From positions 35,523,241-35,587,240 of the forward strand of contig NC_132883.1 in the NCBI RefSeq assembly GCF_030463535.1: a stretch of 64,000 nucleotides of DNA. Direction: 5' to 3'. Source of the stretch: Salminus brasiliensis. Lineage: Eukaryota > Chordata > Actinopteri > Characiformes > Bryconidae. Both the position numbers and the translations under genes were made by a program. This document shows positions 54,301-64,000 of this stretch, piece after piece (the first letter of the stretch is position 1; each line of letters starts with the position of its first letter). Below the pieces are notes generated by a model, which did not search any database, was not told the origin of the DNA, and was given only the letters and a program-made list of their open reading frames with translations.

Positions 54301-56758
54301 GCATTGGAGTCTCCTGATAGAACTTTCACTAGAGCTTTCATTTCTCTAATACTGACAGATGGTGGAATACAATAGACATCATTAGTGGAAGGGTTTCCCT
54401 AATGTGTGAGATCATATGGTGAATGGAAGTCAGCTGCAGTGTTGAGGCTCCATCACACCGACAGACAGAGATAGAAAAGTAAAAGAAAGAAATGTGGGGT
54501 TAGATGGACTATACTGGACCTTCTTATCTACACAGAATTCTCTAATACCAAAAATAAACTTACAGAAATGAATAATAATTTAATAAATTAACAGGAGAGT
54601 GTGGTGAAGGCCAGTGAGTCTACCAGAGTCGGATTGAACTGACTGAGGCTCCATAACGCACACACATCATACATAAGAGGGAAAAAATGTGGGGTTAGAT
54701 TGACTGTATTAGGTCTTCTCATATACACAGAGTTCTCTAATACTGAGAAAACACAGATACTAAAATTAATCGTTTACTTACAAGAGGGTGTGGTGGAGGC
54801 CAGTCAGTCCAGCAGAGTCGATGCACTGCTGGACTGACTGGATTAAGCTAGTCGATGTGGAAATGGACATCACAGCTGCCTGTCCTAGAACTCCAGTATG
54901 GAGGCTCCATCAGAGAGAAAAGGGAAAAACAGAAATGTGGGGTTAGACGTACTGTATTTCGCCTTTTACTCTACAAACAGTTCTTTAATACTGACAATAA
55001 ACAGATACAGAAATGGACCATTTACTAACAAGAAGGCGGGGTGGAGGCCAGGTCGTCCAGTAAAGCCGATGCACTACTGGACTGACTGGCCTCAGTTAAC
55101 AGCTGGTGGAATAAGTGGTGGTCCCTAAACCTTCCTGTAGCCTGGATCAGTGTCAGCTGCAGTCCTGAGGCTCCATCACACCGATGTACAGAGATAGAAA
55201 AGTAAAATAAAAAATTGTGGGGTCAGGTGGACTGTATTTAACCTTCTCTTCTAAACAGAGTGCTCTAATACCAAAAATGAACTTACAGAAATGAATCAGT
55301 TACTTACAGGAGGATGTGGTGAAGGCCAGTCAGTCTAGCAGAGTCGGATTGAACTGACTGACTGAGGCTCCATAATGCAGACACACATCATACAGAGGAA
55401 GGAAACAGAAATGTGGGGTTAGATGGACTGTATTTGATCTTCTCATCTACACAGAGTTCTGACAATACTGACAATAAACAGATACTGAAATTAATCGTTT
55501 ACTTACAAGAGGGTGTGGTGAAAGCCAGTCAGTCCAGCAGAGTCGATGCACTGCTGGACTGACTGGTTTGAGCTAATCGATGTGGAATAAAATGGACATC
55601 ACAGCTGCCTGTCCCAGAACTCCAGTATGGAGGCTCCATCAGAGAGAAAAGGGAAAAACAGAAATGTGGGGTCAGACGTACTGTATTTGGCCTTTTACTC
55701 TACAAACAGTTCTTTAATACTGACAATAAACAGAAATGGACTTTTTACTTACGGGAAGGTGGAGTGGAGGCCAGTTCGTCCAGTAAAGCCGATGCGCTAC
55801 TGGACTGACTGGCCTCAATTAACAGGTGGTGAAATAAGTGGTGGTCCGAAAACCTTCCTGTAGCCTGGATCAGTGTCAACTGCAGTCCTGAGGCTCCATC
55901 ACACCGATGTAGAGATAGAAAAGTAAAAGACAGAAATGTGGGGTTAGATGGACTGTATTTAACCTTTTGATCTACACAGAATTCTCTAATACCAAAAATA
56001 AACTTACAGAAACTGTTTATTTACTTACGGGAGGGATTGGTGGAGGCCAGTCAGTCCAGCAGAGTCAGACTGAACTGACTTATTGAGGCTCCATAAAGCA
56101 GACACACATCATAAAGAGGAGGGAACCAGAGATATAGGGTTAGATGGGCTGTAATAGATCGCATAATTTAGACACAGTTCTCTTATACTGACAATAAACA
56201 GATACTACAATGGATTGTTTACTTACGGGTGGGTGGGGTGGAGGCCAGTCAGTCCAGCAGAGTCAATGCACTACTGGACTTACTGGCCTGAGCTAACAGA
56301 TGATGGAATAAGTGGTGATTCCAAAACCTTCCTGTAATCTTGACCAGAGTCATCTGCAGTGTTGAGGCTCCATCACACCGATGTACAGAGACAGAAAATT
56401 AAAAGAAAAAAATGTGGGGTTAGATGTACTGTATTTGACCTTCTCATCTACACAGAGTTCTCTAATGCTGACGATAAACAGATAAAGAAATTAACCGTTT
56501 ACTTACGGGAGGGTGTTGTGAAGGCCATTCATTCCTGGACTGACTGATTGAGGCTCCATAACGCAGACGCACGTCATATAGAGAAAGGAAACAGAAAAGT
56601 GGGGTCAGAGGGACTGAAATTAACAGTCTACAGACACAGACATCTAATCCTGACAAATAAATAGAACAAATATACATGGAAATGAATTAAATAAATGACT
56701 CACAGTATTGTTTGGGGGGATGTGCTGGACCCCAGTCAGTCTAGTAGAGTCAGGGCAC
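54301..56758 (-). repeat. Tandem module repeat (block 5)
   Basis: Downstream of gene copy 4; nearly identical to block 2. Confidence 0.7.
56704..56758 (-). other. Candidate mini-exon, 55 nt
   Basis: Fourth identical copy of the 8418-8472 unit, splice borders kept. Confidence 0.5.
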
Positions 56759-57150
56759 CTGCAAAGAAACAGAAAAAGAGTGGAGAGGCACTGCAAAAGT
56801 TTTAAAACACAAAATGGACAAATTCAACTACAAATAACACTGAATTACAGAAAATTAATAGAAAAGATCCTCACCTTATTTAATAAAAGCACAAACACAA
56901 CCTATATTACAACATACTAGAGAATTTATTAATTAATAAATATACTTATATTAATTAAACATTAATAATAAACATACAAAAAAATCCTCAGATATTTTAA
57001 AATGAATATATTAAAACTATATTAAATAGGGGGAAGTCTTAGAGTGGGGGTTAAATGAGCTGTAAATGAATTTGAAATAATTAATAGAAGTATAATAGAA
57101 TTAATAGGGAAGGTAGCGAGGGGTTAAAGAAAATAAAAGAAAATGATGAC
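56759..57150. other. 3' flank of gene copy 4, AT-rich
   Basis: No gene is seen. Minus-strand AATAAA at 56925-56930. Confidence 0.4.
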
Positions 57151-60140
57151 TTATTCCAAAGCCTCCAGGCTGTCCAGGAGCTGGTTGACGTGGCTCCCGA
57201 CCAACTCCCACACGGCTGCGGCCACAGATACAGGGTCCTCGTACACAGACTCCTCCAGAGCAAAGATGGCCCCCAGGAAGCGCATCAGTGCGTTCTGAAA
57301 GCAATCAGAAGAAGAGGCTGTTGTCAAAGGAGGCCAACAAAACCCTTACATCTACACCATGTCTGCTCTGAATGTCTGGAGGAGAAGCTGTGAGGTTCTC
57401 TCTTCTGTTTTGTGAAGGATTCTGAGGGTTACCTGGACCAGGAGCTGGTACTGCTGAGCCCCGGCACTGCTCTGCTCGCTGGTAGCAGAGAAAGAGGATA
57501 TCACGGCCATGAGATGATCCAGAAATCCCCCAGCCGTCTGCAACAGTGTGAGAAGTGGTACAGATGTGAGAAAGGCTGCTTAGTTCTGTGTAGGCTCTAA
57601 TATCTAGAACACAACACACGCAAGAACTGAAAACGTCTCTTACCGGACAGATCGGAGGTCTCCCTCCAGCCTGAAGACCAAGGATCACCACCTCATAGAC
57701 GATGTCTATGAAGTTGAAGTGCTGAATCTGAGAGTAGGAGGAAACACCAGGGTCAGAAGAACCATCCATTTTTCTACGAGGTACAAAGGTTTTCACTCAA
57801 GCCTGGTTAATGAAACTCACCCCAATCTGCGCCAGCTCCTCTTCAATTCCTTGATGGCAAGAAGGATCCTGAGCCAACGCAAGCAGTCGGTCGTACGCCA
57901 GCAGGAAGACGACCAGATTCTGCAGGAAGAACAGAGAGATGTTTAAAATCACATTCATTCATTTTCATCACAGTGTTTTAAGTATTTCAGGGGTTTTAGA
58001 TCGTGGTCATGTGGTTACCCTGTCGTTGAGATCGGCCAGGTCACTGAGAACTGCCTTGCCGGCCTCACAGACGTACTCTCTGCGCTCCGCGTCGCTCAGC
58101 AGGAACTACAGGAATGAAGAACGGGATGTTAGAGAAGGAAGAACACAAGACACAACTGAAGACCTTGAGATGTGAAAAAGTACTTTCATGGGTTGCCACT
58201 TACAGTGAAGGCCAGACGCAGGGCATTCAGCTTCAGGGGGAAGTTCCTGATCCCCTGAATGGTTGAGAAGGCGCTGTGGAAAAGGAGGAAATCTCCCATT
58301 TCAGAATCAACACAAACACCTCAATTCTGTTTACAGTGTACAGAACTTAAGCGGCCGTGACACTTACTGCAAAGCGGGCACCTCCCTCGCTGCAGCGCTG
58401 CCTCCAGTCGCCTGTAAGACCAAATATTCCACTTTAATTAATGCTGAACAGAATTGGAAACGGTACGACGACGTCTCATAACACTAGTGTGATTAGTTTT
58501 ACCTCAGGAGCTGGTCCGGGCTGAGGCCAGTCAGAAGCGCTGGACTCCTGCTGAGGCTCTGGCTGGCAGGTGGTGTCCTCAGGCCATGAGTTGGCAAAGG
58601 AGGTCCACCCGTCATCGCCGATGACCAGGTCCTGATACGTGTGGAGCACCTGTAAAACAAACAACACACACTCTATACATCACATCTCACGCTGGGGAGA
58701 AATGTAGCGTGTTGGCTTTCTGAGGTACGTTCTACAAGAACATGCAGATCAGTTCTGACTAGAACGTGCTAAAGTTACCTGAACGCCTCCAGATGTTTTG
58801 GGGGTGGAGCGCTTGGTGAAGCGGCCGGACGCTACACGGTGCAGGTGACCTTCGATGCGCTACAAAGACACAAGGCATTACCATGTGAGTCAAAGGCCAT
58901 GAGGAAGCTAGACTTAGGAGAACGTGGCTGAGACGTCTTACCTCAGCAAAGGTCACCTGTGCTGCCGATGCGAACCAGATGGGGGCCTGTAAGAGAGAGG
59001 TTAGAGGGTTCATATGAATCACGTGAAGAATAATTAATTACATATAAAAATAATAGAGTAACAGAAACAACTGGAAGTGGAAGAGTTTATCTACCTCCTC
59101 AGAAGGTAGAAGAAGGTTGAAGAAGTCGTTGGTGAGGATCCACCACGACTGGGTCACGTCCCCCCGCATCAGGAGCACGTGGTGTCGGCGCACACAGATC
59201 TTCTGCAGAATAAAAAAACACACACAAGTAAGACGCAAAGCTCCAGATACGAGTAACTATACCAAAGGAGTCCTCACCTGCTGGTGTGGGTTGAGCCACA
59301 GTCTGTAGGAGAAGTGCTAACTCTACCACATAGGAACCATACAGACACGAGTAACCGTACCAAATGAGGGTTCTTCCCCACAGGAGGAAGTGCATACCTG
59401 GTTGTCCCGGATGTACCACCGCCGGTAGGAGAACCTAAGGGTCCAGATGGAACTGAGCACATCCTTGGGGCAATGATCCAGGATCAGCTGCTCCAGAAAG
59501 CGCCTGGGACACTGCAATGAGACACGGCAGAAAGACTGCAATGAGCTGCATCCTATTAAATCATCTCTGCAGTATAAAGTATCTAGAACCTCCCAAATTC
59601 CAGTTAAAGCAACTGCATCATTTCTCTTACCCGGTACGGAATCACAGATCCAAACGGAGGGCTGAGGGTAAGCTGTCCGTCCTCCGCAGTGATGACCAGA
59701 TGAATCGCTGGGTCTGAAAAAGAGAAACAGTGAAGACACCCCTCCTATCTTGAATACAGGACAGTGTGAGTCACATCCTCCATCTTGTAAACCTAGCTAA
59801 CCTAGCTAAGTACCCTAGCTAACTTAGCTAGCTAGCTTCAGACAGACCTCTGTTTCGCTGCTTAGCTTCTCCAACACTCAAATACACAAACACAGCTAGT
59901 GAGCACATTTTTACATGAGTCTATCTTTCGGCTTTAACGCTTTAAAGAGCTCTAGCTACCTTCTGCTGCGGTCTGGACAGCGGCATCGGCGGTCCTCGGT
60001 GTCCGCTGTCGATCTCGGGACCTGCGGGCAGAGAGGACATAATAAGCTCCGGCAGTGGCAGCTGCGACCCCAGCTGCGAACAGGAGGGGGCGCAAACGGA
60101 GCTCCACCGCCGGGGGGCGAAGAGCGAAGACGCCGCGCAT
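57151..60140 (-). CDS. Mitoguardin (MIGA)-like protein, copy 4, 15 exons
   Basis: Exons in transcription order: 59960-60140, 59631-59713, 59398-59511, 59278-59316, 59095-59202, 58942-58986, 58779-58859, 58503-58649, 58368-58411, 58204-58273, 58019-58105, 57821-57919, 57644-57727, 57433-57537, 57151-57294. It lies 9376 bp from copy 3 throughout, without length changes inside the gene. The frame is open. Exon 1 shares the Ala variant with copy 3, and the exon 4 donor (GTGAGG) is as in copy 1. The minisatellite upstream is again in frame with the ATG. Confidence 0.68.
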
Positions 60141-60167
60141 CGTGGAAACAGCTGAAGTCGCTCTTCT

Positions 60168-60434
60168 AGAAGGAGGTGGAGGGTCCTCGTTGAAGGAGAT
60201 GGAGGGTCCTCGTTGAAGGAGGTGGAGGGTCCTCGTCGAAGGAGGTGGAGGGGTCCTCGTTAAAGGAGGTGGAGGGGTCCTCGTTGAAGCAGGTGGAGGG
60301 GTCCTCGTTAAAGGAGGTGGAGGGGTCCTCGTTGAAGCAGGTGGAGGGGTCCTCGTCGAAGGAGGTGGAGGGTCCTCGTCGAAGCAGGTGGAGGGTCCTC
60401 GTTGAAGCAGGTGGAGGGGTCCTCGTCGAAGTTG
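60168..60434. repeat. 24-bp minisatellite at 5' end of gene copy 4
   Basis: Eleven units, in the same order as copy 3. Confidence 0.85.
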
Positions 60435-60658
60435 TTGAGGTGGTTCTAGAGGAAGAAGAAGGAGTGGAGCTCGTCCAAAATGCAGCTGTTGTAGAGATGT
60501 AGTTGCTGCAGAAGAAGCAGGAGTTGGTCTCGTCGAAAAAGCTGAAAAGTTCTCAGAGGAGCAGAAAGAGCAGCTGAGCGCTGTGGGGGTCGGTAAACGA
60601 CTGAGGCTCAACGTTCGTTCTACCGTTCTAGATTGTGACCTGGGTTCCACCTACGTTC
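60435..60658. other. Upstream region of gene copy 4
   Basis: Same sequence as 51059-51282. Confidence 0.3.
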
Positions 60659-62576
60659 TCTTACAGTTTAAAGGGAAACATGTTCAGTGTCTCCATGGCG
60701 ACAGAGAGCGAAAATAACAGGGTTATCTAGAAAGGAGTTCAGGGACTAGTGAGGTTCTCCATTTACACTGAGGACTGAGTTCCCCACCCTCAGGTTCTGC
60801 ACACAGTAGCGCTAAGAACCACGTTTGTCCCCCAGAAGTAGCTAGAAGTACCTCTATATCTGTTCTAGACATTGTTCTAGACTCTGAACACACAAAATCC
60901 ACCTAGATATAAAGTTACCATTTGATCATGATCTCCAGAAGCTTTACAATCAGCCATAACATTAAAACCACTGAAATCAATAACGTTGATCATCTGCTTT
61001 TACAGTGGCGCCTTTCAAAAGGTTCAACAATGGACTAAAGTATTGGGACACCTGCTCGTTCAGCGTTAATTTCTGAAATCTAGGGTATTAAAATAGGTTT
61101 TCCTGCTTCTGTTGGAGTAACTGTCTCTTTCTACTAGATGTTGAAAATTGCTTTGAGGATTTGATTGCATTCAGCGATAAGAGTCACTGTTAGTGAGGGC
61201 AGGATGTTGGAGCATCACCAGCCCACAGTGTTGTACTCGTCTTCAGATCCTGCTGTTCTGATAGAATAAAAAAGTCACAGAAAAAACTTTACTTTTATTC
61301 AAATTTATGCAAATGATGGTGTTTTTTATGTTTAAAAATCACAATATATCACCTTGCTCACAGTATCACATTATATCACAGTATATTGGACCGTAACCCC
61401 TGTGTGATGAGGAACATCCTGGTACATCCAGCCTCTATCAGACATCTATCCTCTATTAAAAGGCTTCTGTATCTGTTATCAGTTCACATTATGTGTCCTT
61501 TATCTTCATTCATAATGTTCATCACTGTTAGCTTTTAGCCTCGCCCCCGCTCGCTTCCTCAGGTTTGTCTTCCTCAAGTCTCACCAGTGAAAACATAAGC
61601 TGCTGTTTCCTGTTGATTGGTGATCAGCTCCAGTTATATAAATATATATAAATATAGAAACTGTGTGTTTTTGAATTTGTATTATTTTGTGAGCTTTTGC
61701 ACAGAAAAGTGGACTGGAGGTGCTTAAACTTAGCACAAAAAATAAGGACATTTATGTTTCATGACAGAGAAGATTTGGCAAATTTCTGGCAGAATTCCCA
61801 TTTATAAAGGAAATGAACAGACTTTCCAACGGTATAAGATTTATTCCCAAGAAGCATTATTACACCAATCAAATAACCTGCCAATCACACATTAACTTAC
61901 TTTTTGTGGTGGTTTATATATATCTAAGAACCTTAAACTGTAAGTGAAAGTCAACCCAAATATATTTGATTAAGTTATTTGAGAGAATAGAGAATTTCCT
62001 GTTTTCTATTAAAAAGTAAAAAATATACATAAAAAAGACTTTTTTTTACCCTGAACTAAACTCTCATTAAGAATGGACCAATAGAAACACTCCAAAATGA
62101 CCTGGATTAAAGTCTTATTACATTGGCTTCTATTGAAAGGTGAGAAGGTGTTTTGTGGGACAGTGATGATACATGTATGTGTGGATTCGTGTAAATCCTA
62201 AAGGTGGTTTCAAAGCTGGTTTAATTTGAAACAAACTGTAAGGCAATTATAATGCAGTAGCGCCCCCGTGTGGACATACTGGCTCAAGATTGTTCATGGG
62301 TCCTTTAATTTAATACCAGTTCAATTCTGAATATTAATACATGCATTTCTTAAATAGCAATTATTTCAGTTGATTGTTTTATTGATGTGCAAGATGAACA
62401 ACGATGACCATGTTTATTAGTTGCTTTTTAAATATTTATTTGGTGCAGCATCTGTTATCAACAATGATGACCCTTTTTTATATTATCATATTTAAATAAG
62501 AATATGAAACAATAAAGAAATGTGCTATTATTAAGTTTCCTAACTCTCTGTCATTACAGAGTTAACTTTGTGTGGT
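60659..62576. other. AT-rich intergenic region with DNA-transposon relics
   Basis: Third occurrence of the 12351-14265 sequence; no gene is seen. Confidence 0.55.
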
Positions 62577-62840
62577 GTGGTGGAGGCCAGTCTGTTCCTG
62601 CAGAGTTGATGCACTACTGGACTGACTGGCCTCAGCTAACAGATGGTGGAATACGATGGATGACATCACTGGAAGGTGTTCCCTAATGTGTGAGATCTAA
62701 ACCTTCCTGTAGTCTGGACCAGTGTCAGCTGCAGTGTTGAGGCTCCATCACACCGAATGGACAGAGAGAAAAAGACAGAAATGTGGGGTTAGATGGACTG
62801 TATCTACACAGAGTTCTCTAATACTCACAATAAACAGATA
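62577..62840. repeat. Single module of the tandem repeat
   Basis: Counterpart of 14266-14520 and 53200-53460. Confidence 0.7.
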
Positions 62841-63680
62841 CTGAAATAAAAACCGTGAAGAGTGACCATGTGAGACTGTAAGCTTTGCGAGTGGACGGGG
62901 CTACGCCTTTTGTCATGTAACTTTTTGCAGAGTCTAATAGTGAGTACTATAGTACTATAGTGAGCTCTATAATTCAGGATTAAAAGAGAGGTTGGCTGAC
63001 ATGGAGTTGGATCCTGATGTGCTGAAGGTTCGAGACGCCTGAAATCCTGCAACCCAAAACGGGAAAGACCATCAGCGACAGAATTGCATTGTCCCGGAAT
63101 ATGTTCAGCAGTTAATATGAAATAATGAATAACCGATTGCCAAGTTTTGCCAAGAAAATCATACAAAAGATGCAAAACAAATGTCAGCTTTACAGCAAAA
63201 CAGAACCGAGAAGAGTACTTAACACCAGCTCAAAAGGTCTTTGAAGAAAGAACTTTGCTGTGTCTTGCGGGACGAAGGCACCGAGGGCACATAGACTTGG
63301 GGAGGGGTTGTTAAAATGATTACACAGAGGAATACCCCTGTAGGAAAGGTACGCCACCTGTCCAGAGAAGTGCTTACAGATTCAGCACCAGGGAGAGCGC
63401 CCGGGACAACACCAAGGCAAACCTTGGGGCAGAGGGAAGGCACCTGGCTGTGAGACCCACACATGGAACAAGAAATGGCGGACCAACAGCTCCGTGTACA
63501 CAACAGACCAATCCAGATGATTTAAACGAGTTAAACGACGAGTTAAACAGTGCGATAAAAGACGCTGACTTTGCGGAAAACGACTTATGATACTCATAAC
63601 CTTGAATGATGTCAGATCTCACCTGGGAGCAAACCACCGCAGCGGCGGGAGGAACAAAAGGCAATGCTGATGATGCTGCA
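62841..63680 (-). mobile_element. DIRS-type relic: gag joined to RNase H end
   Basis: Third occurrence of the same internally deleted element, with one substitution changing KRLSP to KRRSP in the RNase H tail. Confidence 0.72.
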
Positions 63681-64000
63681 TTGGAGTCTCCTGATAGAAC
63701 TTTCACTAGAGCTTTCATTTCTCTAATACTGACAGATGGTGGAATACAATAGACATCATTAGTGGAAGGGTTTCCCTAATGTGTGAGATCATATGGTGAA
63801 TGGAAGTCAGCTGCAGTGTTGAGGCTCCATCACACCGACAGACAGAGACAGAAAAGTAAAAGAAAGAAATGTGGGGTTAGATGGACTATATTGGACCTTC
63901 TTATCTACACAGAATTCTCTAATACCAAAAATAAACTTACAGAAATGAATAATAATTTAATAAATTAACAGGAGAGTGTGGTGAAGGCCAGTGAGTCTAC
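63681..64000 (-). repeat. Tandem module repeat (block 6), cut by window end
   Basis: The first modules of another block, suggesting that a further gene copy may follow beyond the window. Confidence 0.65.

Noticed and set aside
1-64000. Assembly artefact as the source of the near-identical blocks
   Set aside because: Not fully excluded. Copies differ at scattered bases, by a frameshift, minisatellite units and tRNA content, which suggests real duplication, but read-depth data are needed.

Overview
This window reads as vertebrate nuclear DNA, most likely from a ray-finned fish. It holds a spliced gene on the minus strand present in four copies, eukaryotic tRNA genes with internal A and B boxes, and typical fish repeats (DIRS-type and LINE retrotransposons, Tc1/mariner and other DNA-transposon relics). 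There is no prokaryotic gene organisation, rRNA or CRISPR array. Family names rest on recognising motifs by eye, because no database search was possible.

Layout: 1-2276, end of a tRNA array; 2277-5920, mariner-like and DIRS relics; 5921-8472, tandem repeat made of splice-site-bearing modules; 8865-11854, gene copy 1; 12351-14520, AT-rich intergenic DNA with DNA-transposon relics; 14521-15360, DIRS relic; 15361-17835, module repeat; 18228-21219, gene copy 2 (frameshifted); 21940-24012, a 5'-truncated LINE that itself contains a solo LTR; 24048-38114, large tRNA array; 38115-41550, second copy of the mariner/DIRS block; 41551-47382, module repeat around a DIRS relic; 47775-50764, gene copy 3; 51283-56758, intergenic DNA, DIRS and module repeat; 57151-60140, gene copy 4; then the same intergenic/DIRS/repeat order to the end. 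The window is therefore two versions of one block of about 36-39 kb (tRNA array, transposon relics, repeat, gene, repeat, gene), each with a tandem gene pair about 9.4 kb apart.

The tRNA arrays hold 59 tRNA genes or fragments, all on the minus strand and strictly alternating Ala and Thr. Flanks define four types, in order of increasing coordinate: A (Ala, preceded by attcagt), B (Thr, mostly anticodon CGT), C (Ala, preceded by ttataacat) and D (Thr, anticodon TGT, preceded by ggaaaa). The basic unit A-B-C-D is 1153 bp. Some genes carry the left flank of one type and the right flank of another (C/A, A/C, D/B). The unit lengths of 653, 500 and 592 bp are those expected from unequal crossover inside tRNA bodies.

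The repeated gene has 15 coding exons and encodes about 476 residues, with an N-terminal membrane segment and a C-terminal half that resembles the mitoguardin (MIGA) family of outer mitochondrial membrane proteins. Copies 1, 3 and 4 appear open. Copy 2 carries a 2-bp deletion in exon 10.
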